From positions 1 through 58,765 of the IMG/VR virus record IMGVR_UViG_3300031754_000005: a DNA stretch of 58,765 nt; one strand, 5' to 3'. The notes below the pieces were generated by a model. It was not told the origin of the DNA. It saw only the letters and a program-made list of their open reading frames with translations, and ran no database searches. The DNA is from a virus. Below are positions 24,007-32,861 of this stretch, one piece after another; positions within the stretch are counted from its first letter, which is position 1, and the number at the start of each line of letters is the position of its first letter. The translations under genes were made by a program, and so were the position numbers.

Positions 24007-26898
24007 CTAAAACGCCGACCCGAAGGCAAAGCGCGGATAGGTGTTCCAATCTGGCGTCCCTACCGAGTTCATCCGCGTGTTGGCATCGGTGATCAGTGCG
24101 TCGACCGCTGTCCCGTCGAGCGCGGTGATGCCCTGCGCCTTGAGGCGGTTCCACAGGGCGCGCCCGTTGGCGATGTAGGCGTTTGCGTTGTTGGCGCTGA
24201 CGACGCCCGTCGAGGTCACGCTGGTCGGTTGCGGCAGCACGTAGGCCGGCTGGAAGGCGGTGTTGAACGTGCCGCTGGTGTGGCAGCCGCTCGGCGTCGC
24301 CCCACTCGGTGGCGGCAGCGCAGCACCACCGACGGTCGCCGACAGGTCGAACGTGTAATTGCTGCCCCCGGTGTTGACCGTGTTCTTCAGGTAATACGGC
24401 GTGTCCGCCAGGTAGCCGCAGATCACGCCCTGGAAATTACCGTAGAGGAACTTGTCGCCATCGGTCGGCGTCCACCCGGTCGAGCTGGCGTTGGAGAGGC
24501 TGATCATCGGTGAGGATGCCGCCCAGGTAACCGGGCCGGGCACGGACGGCCCCCACTGCGCGTCGGACGAGATCATCGCATTGGCGTTCGACGCGCCCGT
24601 ATCGCTGCCGTTGACGTTGTGCTCGGTGTAGCCGTTGAGCGCCCAGCCGGAGAAGGTGGTCTGGTAATAGAGCCCCTTGGTCGCGAAGTTCTTCGCCCAG
24701 GTCTTGCAGTCGGCGTTGTTGTAAAGGTCCGCCGCCCAGGCGGCGATATGAGCGTTGTAGAAGAACTGCCAGCTTTCGCCCAGCAGCACGTCCTTGATGC
24801 TGTTGTCGCTGTTGAATTCCCCCATCGTCCAGTAGCCTTTGGCGATGGCGTAGGTGCCGAGGTTCGGCAGCGCCTGGTTGACCGGCCAACTGCAATTGGC
24901 CGCCGTCAGATCGTCGTACAGCTTGCCGATGTGCGACCCGTCGAAATAGGGATCTGGCGCCACCCGGCCGGCCAGCATCTCGCGGCGGAACGACCAGGCG
25001 GCATCGCGGTTCTCGGCGTCGCGCGCGGTAGCGATGCCGTAGGCGGCGACCGGATAGAGCGGGTTGCGGTGATTGGTCCCGCCGCCGACGTGCATCTGTC
25101 CGCCGAGTGCCGCCTCGATCCCGAGGTCGAGCACGAAGGCTTCGCCCGTCAGGAGATAGGCGTAGATAAAATTCTCGGAGCAGTGCGAGCAGTCGGCGTC
25201 GTCGAAGACGTACTGATAGGTGCTGGAGGGCGGCGGGGTCCACGAACCGTTTGGCCCCGGCCCAAAGCCGCTCCAGCGAAACTGTTGCTGGGCCGAGGAC
25301 GGCGCGGGCACCGGGTCGGTGCCGCCGGAATAGGTCGTGTTGGTCAGATTGGGATACTGCCGGGTCGCGTGGTCCCGGAAATTCATCCCGTCATGCACCT
25401 GCGACAGCGCGACCTGCCGCACCATCACGTCGTCAATCTGGTCCTGAATGTAGAAGTGACGCATCGCACCCGGCCAGAGCGGGCCGACATCGGCGTCGCC
25501 CGTGGTGTGGCGATCCGACGGCTGCGGGCCGATCGATGCCGAGTTCCACGCATAGGGCGCGCCGCCGTTGCAGGAACTGGCCTGCGCCACACACTCGTTG
25601 CTCGTCACGGTGCCGATCTGCGCAAGGTCGATCGGCCCCAGGACGTGCGACTTCTCCCAATAGGTCTGGTTGAACTTCGGCCTCAGGCGCGGGTCGGCGG
25701 CAATGCTGCCGGCGCCCTGGAAGAAGCGGCTGCGCACCGTCGTCGGGTCGGCGTCGACGATCGAGCCGAAATGCACGACGGCAAAAGCCGGGTTGAAGGT
25801 GTGCGTCCCGGTCCCGGCATCGCTCGGCGTCACCACGCCGCCGCCGATGCCATTGGTTCCGAAGGTCGCATTATGACTGGTGCTGCTGGAGACCGAGGCG
25901 AAGTAAAGCGTGTTTGCATCGAGCCCGGTCGGCAACGTGCCGGTGGTCGTCACGTAACCGGCGAGAATCTGATTGCCGGCCCCCACCTCGACGCCGAAAT
26001 AAAACGGATTGGTCGCGCCGGCCAGGACGAAGTTCGGTGATCCGCCCGTTGCGGTGAAAGTCGTCGCGGTCGGCAGCGTTGCGAAGTTTACCGTCGCCGT
26101 GCCGCTGCCGCCGGGGCCGACCGTCGTGTAGGAGATGGCGGAAAAGGCCCGGACGTTCTTGGCCGGCGTGTCGTAGTTGTACCACGGCTGGGTGATCCGG
26201 CCCCACTTCAGGAAGCCACCAAGAGCGCCCCCGGAGGCGGTCAATGCCGTGACGTACTCGTAATCCTCGAGCTGGCCGTGGGCCGTGCCGTCCTTGGTCG
26301 GCGACAGGTGGACGAGGTAGCGATCCTCGCGTCCGCACCCGCCGTCGAGCGTGTTGAACTGTTCGGCGTTGTTCGACCCCGATATTGTCGGGTCGTCGAG
26401 CCAGGCCCCCTCGTTGACGATGTTGGCGCCGGTGATCGGCGCGGCCGTCGCGTTGACGACGTAGTTCTGCGAATAGACCTCGGATCGTGCACGCGAGCCC
26501 GCCGCGGGCCACGAGCCGCCGGCCTGGATGTGAATTGTCGCGGAGGCGTTGTTGGCGGTGCTGGGAACCTTGCAAACCAGAAACATCGCCGTCATCAGGC
26601 TGCCGTCCTGCCCGGTCTCGTCCCAAGCGCGCTTTGCGCCCCAGGAATATGGCAGCACGTTGCCGCTGTCGTCCTTGAACACCGGCGCCTGACCGGACGG
26701 GATGTCGCCCTGCTTGAACGGGTGGGCGAAACGAACAAAGCCGTTGCCGATCGTGCTGCCGCTCTCGTTGACGACGGTCATCGTCGTCAGGTCACTGGGT
26801 GGGGTGCCATTGCTCCCACCACCACGAAGCAAGAAGGCATTGCCCGACCAGGGGGCAACAACAGCAGCAATAAAGACCAGTGCAGCGAGGGTGCGCAT
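24007..26898 (-). CDS. Large exported protein with a PcRGLX/YetA-like N-terminal domain, polysaccharide-degrading spike candidate
   Basis: The 963-residue product starts with a signal peptide (MRTLAALVFIAAVVAPWSGNA). Residues about 35-130 (TVVNESGSTIGNGFVRFAHP, FKQGDIPSGQAPVFKDDSGN, then DGSLMTAMFLVCKVP) resemble the N-terminal domain of exo-rhamnogalacturonan-lyase-like proteins. A long region with Trp, Tyr and Asp clusters and an alpha-helical-toroid feel (GEAFVLDLGIEAALGGQ, AAYGIATARDAENRDAAWSF) fits a glycan-active enzyme. A depolymerase-type spike is inferred; no catalytic residue is assigned. Confidence 0.6.
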   Translation of the reverse strand: MRTLAALVFIAAVVAPWSGNAFLLRGGGSNGTPPSDLTTMTVVNESGSTIGNGFVRFAHPFKQGDIPSGQAPVFKDDSGNVLPYSWGAKRAWDETGQDGSLMTAMFLVCKVPSTANNASATIHIQAGGSWPAAGSRARSEVYSQNYVVNATAAPITGANIVNEGAWLDDPTISGSNNAEQFNTLDGGCGREDRYLVHLSPTKDGTAHGQLEDYEYVTALTASGGALGGFLKWGRITQPWYNYDTPAKNVRAFSAISYTTVGPGGSGTATVNFATLPTATTFTATGGSPNFVLAGATNPFYFGVEVGAGNQILAGYVTTTGTLPTGLDANTLYFASVSSSTSHNATFGTNGIGGGVVTPSDAGTGTHTFNPAFAVVHFGSIVDADPTTVRSRFFQGAGSIAADPRLRPKFNQTYWEKSHVLGPIDLAQIGTVTSNECVAQASSCNGGAPYAWNSASIGPQPSDRHTTGDADVGPLWPGAMRHFYIQDQIDDVMVRQVALSQVHDGMNFRDHATRQYPNLTNTTYSGGTDPVPAPSSAQQQFRWSGFGPGPNGSWTPPPSSTYQYVFDDADCSHCSENFIYAYLLTGEAFVLDLGIEAALGGQMHVGGGTNHRNPLYPVAAYGIATARDAENRDAAWSFRREMLAGRVAPDPYFDGSHIGKLYDDLTAANCSWPVNQALPNLGTYAIAKGYWTMGEFNSDNSIKDVLLGESWQFFYNAHIAAWAADLYNNADCKTWAKNFATKGLYYQTTFSGWALNGYTEHNVNGSDTGASNANAMISSDAQWGPSVPGPVTWAASSPMISLSNASSTGWTPTDGDKFLYGNFQGVICGYLADTPYYLKNTVNTGGSNYTFDLSATVGGAALPPPSGATPSGCHTSGTFNTAFQPAYVLPQPTSVTSTGVVSANNANAYIANGRALWNRLKAQGITALDGTAVDALITDANTRMNSVGTPDWNTYPRFAFGSAF

Positions 26899-29640
26899 TT
26901 ATGACGTTTTTACCGAATAGAGCGAGCATGATCCGGTGTTGATGTTGCCGCTACTGGAATGGACGCGAAGACCCGTCACCGCATTGGTGTCGCCGGTATA
27001 GGTCCCGCCGATAGCAAGCATCTGGTAGATCGAGCCCTGGGTAAACCCATCGCTTATTCCAACAACATCATGATACACGGCCCCTACCAAATTAAAGAGA
27101 TCCCATCTTCCTGAAGTTCCTCTCGTAGTCGCCATCTGGCCAACGCGAGCCAGCGGGATACCGCTGTCGCTATTCGAGCCGAGATCGACGGCGGTGCCGC
27201 CGTTCTGCATCCCCGGCCCGTTCCACGCGTAATTCGCGGTCTGATAGGTAGGTGTCCCGCCGGTGCCGAATTGCAGGTAGAGCGTGACGGCGCTCGTCGC
27301 CGTGATCAGATTGCGACAGCGCAACTCGTAATCGGTCCCGGTAAGTGCCCCCGAGGTCGAGCTATCGAATATCAAGTCCGTCGCGGTATTGCTGGCGGTT
27401 TGCGTCGAGATGAAGGTTGTCGCACCCCCGCCGCTAGCGGTCTGATATGTCGGGTCAGCGGCCGCGCCATTGCTGGTCAAAACCTGCCCAGCCGTGCCCG
27501 CCGCCGTGGCATTGATCCCCGAGCCGGTGCCGAGAAGGATGCCGTGGTTGGTATAGGTGCCGGTGGTGATGCCGTAATATTCGTCGACGACGATGACGCC
27601 GGCATTGCCGGCAAGCCCCGCCGTTGCGCCCGCGCCAGCCGTGCCGGCTGCACCGACCGTATAGGTGTACGTCGCCCCGGGCGTGACGATGATCTGCTGC
27701 AAACACTCGCCGCCGCCGCCGCCGCCCGAGCCGCCAGTCAACACCGAGGCGCTGTTGACGCCGTTTGCGCCCGCGCCATTGTTGCTCGCCGTCGCGGCCT
27801 GGAAGGCGCCGAGAAAGCTGTCGCCGCCGACGCCGCCCGCCACTTGGGCGATCGCACCGACCACATTGCCGCCATCGCCAGCATCCCCGCCGGTGATGCG
27901 GAACCCGCCGGTGCCGAGCGCGCCGGTGCCGCCCTGACCGCCGACCCCGCCGGTGCCGCCGGTGGTCGAGGTGGTGCCGGTGCCGCCGGTGCCGCCGATC
28001 GCGGTGACGCTATTGAAGGTCGTCGTACCGCCGGTGCCGCCGGTGCCAGCGCCGGCCCCGAGGCCGCCCGAGCCAGCACCCGCGCCGCATTGCGTGACGA
28101 TCAGCTTATTAGCGTTGGCGGGCGTCGTATAGGTCGCCGCTGATCCGGTCGTGAAGCGCTGCCGGGTCAGCGCCTGCGAGGTTCCTCCGCCCCCCGATGA
28201 ACCACAAGAAAATGCGTCGCTCGACTGCGTGTAGTTGAGATGGCTGCCGCCGGTATCGGTGCAGTCCGGCACGACCTTGTAGGTGCTGGCACCGGCAACG
28301 TCGACCGGGATGGCGTGGCTCGCAGCACCGGTGCCGAGCTGGGCCACCGAGGCTGCGCCGGACAGATCGGTGAACGCCGGCTGCGAGGCGTGCGGCACCC
28401 CGGCGACGATGCTGTCGAGAAAATTGTGCGATACGGCCGCCAGCGACAGCCCGACGCCGTACACCGTCGTTGAGGAAACCACCGACCCGGGTTGCCAGTC
28501 GAGCGTGGAACCATTGGAGAGCAAACAGCCGCCCAAACCCGGCAGGATAGACAGGCTGGTTCCCGTCACCCCGCCGGGGAAGTTGATCGTCGGCGTGCTC
28601 GACAGGGTGATTGTCCCGGTGCCCTGGTTCTGGTAGCAGGCGAACATCCCATTGGCGAAGATCGTCGCGCTGATCGCCGGGGCGGTGAGCGTCCACCCGG
28701 TGCCGGTCAGATTGACCGTGCCGCCCATGTCCCCCGCCGCGAAGGGATAGTTGGCCGACTTCGTGCTGTCGGGAACGCCGGGGAGATCGGCAGCAGCAAG
28801 CGCACGGAAGGTCGGATTAGCGGCGCTGCCCGAGGACGGCCCGGATAATACGGTGTTGGCCGTCTGGGTCCCGAGCGCGGTCCCGAGGTTTGTCGCCGTC
28901 GGCGTGCCGAGGAATGTCGCGACGCTCGTGCCGAGGCCGCTTACATCGCTCCCGATCCGCACCGTGCAGGTGTTGTTCGCACAGACGATCGTCTTGTTGG
29001 TCAGCGTCTCGGTGCCGGCCAGGGTTGAAAGCGTCTTGTTTGTGCCATCGGACGGTGGGCCGGTGATGACTGTCGTGCCGCTCGGCGCCGGATACTTCCA
29101 ACTGGTGATCGCGGCGCCGGCCTGGATATCGCACTGAAAACCGCCGGCATTGGGAACAAAGCAGCCGATACCGTGATCTGCTGTGGTGCCCGAGGTCGTG
29201 TTGAACCCAGCCCAAAGGTACGGGCTCGCGTTCGCTGCGATCAGCGGCAGCAGAACAGCGGTGCTGTTGAGATAGCTGCCCGTGCCGGTGCTGTTCAGTG
29301 TCAGCGAACCGAAAGCGAGATTGTCGGTTACCGCGCCGATCGTATAGGTCGAACCAAGCGACATCGCGCCCGGCGCGCTCAGCCCGACCCCCGCTCCGGC
29401 ATTGAGGGTGATGCTGCTGCTGCCGCCGCCGACAGCCGGAATCCATTTTGTCAGCGCGGCATTATAGGTCAGCACCAGGCCGTCGGTCGGCGCGTGGACG
29501 CCCGTCACCGCGACATCGCTGAGGGTTGAGAGACTGCCGGCGCCGCCCTGGAGTTGCGCGCGGGCGGCATTGGGCGCGAGCAGCAGAAATACCGCCAGCG
29601 CCGCGACAGCCAGAATTTGCCGCGTGGGGCTAGCTCGCAT
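26899..29640 (-). CDS. Glycine-rich fibre protein with a Sec signal peptide
   Basis: The 913-residue product has a signal peptide (MRASPTRQILAVAALAVFLL through NAARAQ), a beta-rich body and a Gly/Thr-rich region near residues 500-600 (GGTGGTTTFNSVTAIGGTGG type). A C-terminal domain (LYLQFGTGGTPTYQ, SGIPLARVGQMATTRG) looks receptor-binding. ATG 29640 lies inside the end of the upstream gene with GAGG 9-10 bases before it. It is the largest fibre candidate. Confidence 0.68.
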   Translation of the reverse strand: MRASPTRQILAVAALAVFLLLAPNAARAQLQGGAGSLSTLSDVAVTGVHAPTDGLVLTYNAALTKWIPAVGGGSSSITLNAGAGVGLSAPGAMSLGSTYTIGAVTDNLAFGSLTLNSTGTGSYLNSTAVLLPLIAANASPYLWAGFNTTSGTTADHGIGCFVPNAGGFQCDIQAGAAITSWKYPAPSGTTVITGPPSDGTNKTLSTLAGTETLTNKTIVCANNTCTVRIGSDVSGLGTSVATFLGTPTATNLGTALGTQTANTVLSGPSSGSAANPTFRALAAADLPGVPDSTKSANYPFAAGDMGGTVNLTGTGWTLTAPAISATIFANGMFACYQNQGTGTITLSSTPTINFPGGVTGTSLSILPGLGGCLLSNGSTLDWQPGSVVSSTTVYGVGLSLAAVSHNFLDSIVAGVPHASQPAFTDLSGAASVAQLGTGAASHAIPVDVAGASTYKVVPDCTDTGGSHLNYTQSSDAFSCGSSGGGGTSQALTRQRFTTGSAATYTTPANANKLIVTQCGAGAGSGGLGAGAGTGGTGGTTTFNSVTAIGGTGGTGTTSTTGGTGGVGGQGGTGALGTGGFRITGGDAGDGGNVVGAIAQVAGGVGGDSFLGAFQAATASNNGAGANGVNSASVLTGGSGGGGGGECLQQIIVTPGATYTYTVGAAGTAGAGATAGLAGNAGVIVVDEYYGITTGTYTNHGILLGTGSGINATAAGTAGQVLTSNGAAADPTYQTASGGGATTFISTQTASNTATDLIFDSSTSGALTGTDYELRCRNLITATSAVTLYLQFGTGGTPTYQTANYAWNGPGMQNGGTAVDLGSNSDSGIPLARVGQMATTRGTSGRWDLFNLVGAVYHDVVGISDGFTQGSIYQMLAIGGTYTGDTNAVTGLRVHSSSGNINTGSCSLYSVKTS

Positions 29641-30298
29641 CTTCCTCGGCCTCGATTTCGATATCGAAAACCGCGCCGGTCGGGAGCGCCGCGCCATTCA
29701 TGTTGAGATAAAGAAAATCGAGGGCGCCGCGCAGGACGCAGGCGTTGCGGTCGAAGAGCCAGACCAGATCGGTGGCCGCGACGCCCGAGCCGGCGGCGGC
29801 GAGCTGCACCCGCCCGGCTCCCGCCAAGCCGCCGACCTGCGCCCCGAGCGACCCCGGATTGGCGGTGCCGATCGTCGAGACGACCGCCGTTGCCGCGGCG
29901 TAACTGGTGTCGGCTTTGAAGGCGGTGAGGGCGGTGCGCACGAGGCTTGTCGTGTCGGCGACCGAGCGGCGAACGAGCTGCGCCGGCATGTTGCCCGCGG
30001 CGGTCGCGACCCCGCCCACCTTGATGCGGCGGATCCGGATCGTCTTTGTGGCGCTGCCCTGGATCTCGAGGACATCGGTCGGCGTCGCGACCGCCGCAAA
30101 TCCGAGGACCGCATAACGGTAGCCGGGTTTCAACCCCTCCGAAGAGACCGGCAGCGCGACAAGGCCGGGTGCGAGCGTGAATTTGTTGCCGAGCTGGTCG
30201 GCTGGAACGACAGAGGGCGCCCAGTTGCCGCCGACGGCGTTGATGTCCATCGAATAGGGGGCGCCGTTCTTGTCGGTGACGAGAAACGGGCTGCTCAT
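29630..30298 (-). CDS. Structural protein, decoration or fibre-base candidate
   Basis: The 222-residue product is beta-rich (PGYRYAVLGFAAVATPTDVL, KTIRIRRIKVGGVATAAG) with an acidic C-terminus (FDIEIEAEEDAS). It ends 11 bp inside the next gene. The pattern is seen in virion proteins encoded beside fibre genes of alphaproteobacterial phages; its exact role is unknown. Confidence 0.6.
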   Translation of the reverse strand: MSSPFLVTDKNGAPYSMDINAVGGNWAPSVVPADQLGNKFTLAPGLVALPVSSEGLKPGYRYAVLGFAAVATPTDVLEIQGSATKTIRIRRIKVGGVATAAGNMPAQLVRRSVADTTSLVRTALTAFKADTSYAAATAVVSTIGTANPGSLGAQVGGLAGAGRVQLAAAGSGVAATDLVWLFDRNACVLRGALDFLYLNMNGAALPTGAVFDIEIEAEEDAS

Positions 30299-30302
30299 CG
30301 GC

Positions 30303-30515
30303 TCAGAACCCCAGGATCAGCGGATAAAAGGGATTGCTCGGCGGGGCGGGAAAAACCTGTGCGCCGATCGGCGTTCGCGGGAGGCAGAAGAGGCAGTAAA
30401 TCGCGCCGGCGCTCGTCTGGTCCGGCACTCCGGCCAGCCCCTGTTGGGTCACGCCAGCGGCGGCGGAGATGCCGGGCGATTGCTGCGGCTGCGGGGTAAC
30501 CCTGCCGCGGTTCAT
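30303..30515 (-). CDS. Small hypothetical protein
   Basis: The 70-residue Pro/Gln-rich product has CLFCLP and a hydrophobic C-terminus (NPFYPLILGF). It starts 4 bp upstream of the next gene, with a modest GGGGGCG site. It could be a short virion component. Confidence 0.5.
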   Translation of the reverse strand: MNRGRVTPQPQQSPGISAAAGVTQQGLAGVPDQTSAGAIYCLFCLPRTPIGAQVFPAPPSNPFYPLILGF

Positions 30516-30547
30516 CGGCGCCCCCGCAATTCGCTCCGGCAGAATCG

Positions 30548-30577
30548 AAAGCGCCCGCCCCGACCGGCGGGCGCTTT
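30548..30577. terminator. Strong bidirectional terminator-like hairpin
   Basis: AAAGCGCCCGCC (30548-30559) and GGCGGGCGCTTT (30566-30577) form a perfect 12-bp stem with a 6-base loop and A/T ends on both sides. It lies between an Ig-like gene and the fibre block and may reduce fibre-gene expression relative to capsid genes. Confidence 0.65.
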
Positions 30578-30617
30578 GATCGGGCGCCCTATCTAGGGCG
30601 TAAATAGGGCCTGGTTT

Positions 30618-30977
30618 TTAGGGGCCGGGAGCGGTCGGCGCCGGCTGCTGGGTGAGGCTGGCGGGGCCGAGAGTGATGTCGCCCGGGGCGGCCGGCACCG
30701 GATAGTCCACGGTGAGATCGACCGCCACATCGCCCGTGGAGTCGGTCACTTCGACCTTGATCCCGAGCGTGTTGGCATCGGGGAGCGTCGCGGCCTTGAC
30801 GACGAGTTCAGGGCTGCCATCGGCGGCGGCGTTGACCGTAGCCAAGACGGCCGGGCTGGTGGATGTGGCGGTGAACACTTCCCCAGCGGGGAGCGGTTCG
30901 GTTTGGCCGGTGGCCGGATCGACGATGGAGAGAGGCCACGTGTAGACATCGGTCGGCTTCAAGGTGATCGTGATCAT
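30618..30977 (-). CDS. Ig-like decoration-type protein
   Basis: The 119-residue product reads as one beta-sandwich: ITITLKPTDVYTWPLSIVD, PAVLATVNAAADGSPELVV, TLGIKVEVTDSTGDVAVDL, then a Pro-rich tail. Such bacterial Ig-like domains decorate capsids and tails. It starts in an ATGA overlap with the preceding gene. Confidence 0.6.
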   Translation of the reverse strand: MITITLKPTDVYTWPLSIVDPATGQTEPLPAGEVFTATSTSPAVLATVNAAADGSPELVVKAATLPDANTLGIKVEVTDSTGDVAVDLTVDYPVPAAPGDITLGPASLTQQPAPTAPGP

Positions 30978-31390
30978 GGGCCGGCTCCTCTTGGTGCGGG
31001 TTGCGTGCTGACGACCATATGGTCGACATCGAGGACTATCGCACGGCGGCGCGGCCGGTCGAGAGTCGCGTCAATCACCTCTTCGACCACCTCCTCGATC
31101 ACGGCTTCGATCTTTGCGTGGTGCGCGCCGACCTGGTGGAGGAGGAGCCATACCGTCTCGCCGGCCCGGCGGAAGACGCCATCGTGAAACGCGGCGGCGA
31201 GGAGGTGATAGGGCAGCGGCTCTTCATCGGGGTCGCCCGACGGCGGCGGTGCGCCGGGAGCGCCGATCGTGCCGGTGCCGTCCGCCGGGTTGCCGGTGCC
31301 GTTCAAACGCTCGATGTGGGTTTGCTTCCCGTATTCGCTCTTATCGCGCAGCGCATTCGGCACGGTGGATCCCGGCCTCGCATCACTCAT
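30974..31390 (-). CDS. Hypothetical structural-module protein
   Basis: The 138-residue product has a hydrophilic N-terminus and a central helical part (LLAAAFHDGVFRRAGETVWL) ending in the acidic helix KIEAVIEEVVEEVIDATLDR. It starts 8 bp inside the capsid-staple gene. No family recognised. Confidence 0.55.
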   Translation of the reverse strand: MSDARPGSTVPNALRDKSEYGKQTHIERLNGTGNPADGTGTIGAPGAPPPSGDPDEEPLPYHLLAAAFHDGVFRRAGETVWLLLHQVGAHHAKIEAVIEEVVEEVIDATLDRPRRRAIVLDVDHMVVSTQPAPRGAGP

Positions 31391-31673
31391 CGTCGTCGTC
31401 CTCGTCGTTTTCGAGGCGCAGCTTCTCGATCTGAATTTCGACGCGCTGCCCGCTGCCGTCGTCCGAGACGCTGGTGACGCAGCCAAAGCAGCGCAGATCG
31501 ATCTCGTCGCCGACCTTTGGCAGCGGCAGTTGCGCCTTTTCGAGTTCGCGGCCGGTCAGGCAAATGCGCGTGCCGTAGGGATACTGGGGCTTCTCAGCGA
31601 TGGCTGGGCTCGCCTGGTCCGCCATCTCCTCATCATCGTATTCGAGGTTGATCAGCGGCCCCCATTTCGCCAT
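31383..31673 (-). CDS. Capsid staple protein-like
   Basis: The 96-residue product shows QYPYGTRICLTGRELEKAQL, PLPKVGDEIDL, then CVTSVSDDGSGQRVEIQI and a very acidic end (ENDEDDDDE). The order YP-G-RI-L, LPKVGD, VTSVS, R-VEIQI is typical of capsid staple proteins that lock neighbouring capsomers. The start is in a TGATG overlap with the His-rich gene. Confidence 0.7.
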   Translation of the reverse strand: MAKWGPLINLEYDDEEMADQASPAIAEKPQYPYGTRICLTGRELEKAQLPLPKVGDEIDLRCFGCVTSVSDDGSGQRVEIQIEKLRLENDEDDDDE

Positions 31674-32203
31674 CACGCGCCTCCCGCGGCGGCCATCGCC
31701 GGCGCCGGCGGTTCGGGTGCCGGCGCACCGGCCGCGCCGGCTGGGCCCGCGCCCGCGCCTGCGGCGCCGAGCAACTCCGCCTCATGCTTCATATTGAGGG
31801 TGTGGCGCTCGTGGTGGTGGCGCTCGGCCATGTCCTTGTGGCGCTTCTCATGGTCGCCGACGAGGCCGTGCTTTTCGTGCTCGTGGGTGCGGTGCAACCC
31901 GACGGTCGCGGCATGGTCGGTCATGCCCGCGTGTTCGCTCTCGTGCCGCGCATCCATCGAGCGGTGTTCGTCGCGCTGGCGGTTGTGCTCGTTGCGCCGC
32001 TGACCCTCGTGCTCGACGCGCAACCCCTCGCGCTCGCCGGCGTGCCGCTTCAGCATCTCGCCGCCGCTGGAAGGCGTGTCGCCGCCCGCCTTGTGTGCCG
32101 CGGGCTTGCCGGCGGTGCGCTTCTCGCGGGCGCTCGTCATCTCCGGCGAATCGTAGAGGTCCTCGCCGCGCGACTTCTTCGCCGGCTTTTTTTCGTCGGC
32201 CAT
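31673..32203 (-). CDS. Histidine/glutamate-rich coiled protein
   Basis: The 176-residue product has a Lys-rich N-terminus and a central region of about 95 residues with alternating His, Glu and Arg (HNRQRDEHRSMDARHESEH, HRTHEHEKHGLVGDHEKRH, then HHHERH). An Ala/Pro-rich tail follows. GGAGGG lies 8 bases before the ATG. The region should be a long charged helix able to bind metal. Its role in the virion or assembly is unknown; the gene sits with capsid-accessory genes. Confidence 0.6.
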   Translation of the reverse strand: MADEKKPAKKSRGEDLYDSPEMTSAREKRTAGKPAAHKAGGDTPSSGGEMLKRHAGEREGLRVEHEGQRRNEHNRQRDEHRSMDARHESEHAGMTDHAATVGLHRTHEHEKHGLVGDHEKRHKDMAERHHHERHTLNMKHEAELLGAAGAGAGPAGAAGAPAPEPPAPAMAAAGGA

Positions 32204-32459
32204 CAAGGCCCTCCGTGTGCTAAGGGAATGCCGCTGCGGCGGCGCGTGAGCGTAGGGAAACCAGCGGTCGTAAAGTTTACCGGCAGCCGTTTTTACCGCG
32301 ATCGAGCCGGCATCGGTTGCGGGAGGCAAGCCGCGGGAACAGCCGAGTGCGCATCAAGGCTGGCGACCAAGCCCGGTAGGACCCTCCCCGTGTGGTGCTG
32401 GCTGTAATCGGGAACGTCGCAGCAAATTGGTCAGGCGGATGCTATGCTGGCTCTCGAGT

Positions 32460-32549
32460 GCCCGTGTGGCGAAACTGGTAGACGCGGAGGGCTTTAAACC
32501 CCGCCTGCCCCGCAAGGGCTTGTCGGTTCGAATCCGACCACGGGCACCA
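32460..32549 (+). tRNA. Type II tRNA of leucine form, apparent anticodon UUA
   Basis: The acceptor stem GCCCGTG/CACGGGC is perfect. The D-arm is Leu-like (GGCGAAACTGGTAGACGC), the T-arm is canonical (GTCGG, TTCGAAT, CCGAC), a long variable arm has a GCCC/GGGC stem, and CCA is encoded. Counting against leucine tRNAs places the loop CTTTAAA at 32492-32498, so the anticodon is TTA (32494-32496), which would read UAA. Only three of five anticodon-stem pairs form (G-G and A-C at the outer end). A one-base shift would give TAA (Leu), but with a worse stem. It lies alone, opposite to the late genes. Confidence 0.8.
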
Positions 32550-32552
32550 ATT

Positions 32553-32861
32553 TTAAGCGCAGCGCCCGTAGCCCTCTTCAAAGGCGCGGCGCGGGCTGAT
32601 CGAGCGGTAGCCGTCGCGATAAAATAAGAGGAAATCGCCGGCGATCGGCATGTAGCGCCGCACCAGAATGCTCTCGACCAGCATCGGGGCAAATCCGCTG
32701 TCCTCAGCGAACGACAGAACCACGCCGCCATCGGCGCGCGGCTCAATCTTGGCAATCCTCAACGCCCAGACTTCCTTGTGCGACTTGTAGCGCGGCGGTG
32801 TCGAGGTGCCCCCCGCGGTCGTCGGCAGATCCGGGCCGGCGTCAATCACAGCAGCCTCCAT
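32553..32861 (-). CDS. Conserved small phage protein (KSHKEVWAL type)
   Basis: The 102-residue product has KSHKEVWALRIAKIEP, then LVRRYMPIAGDFLLFYRDGY and SISPRRAFEEGY. This pattern recurs in small proteins of capsid modules in many proteobacterial phages, with unknown function. ATG 32861 is used; AGGGCGAG lies upstream. It overlaps the neighbouring gene by 20 bp. Confidence 0.65.
   Translation of the reverse strand: MEAAVIDAGPDLPTTAGGTSTPPRYKSHKEVWALRIAKIEPRADGGVVLSFAEDSGFAPMLVESILVRRYMPIAGDFLLFYRDGYRSISPRRAFEEGYGRCA

Noticed and set aside
27700-28100. Glycine/threonine-coding low-complexity DNA as a regulatory repeat
   Set aside because: It is explained by the Gly-rich segment of the fibre protein in frame; repeats are irregular.
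21459-29640. Diversity-generating retroelement, expected by analogy to phage BPP-1
   Set aside because: No reverse transcriptase frame and no template/variable repeat pair with adenine-specific changes could be seen near the fibre genes.
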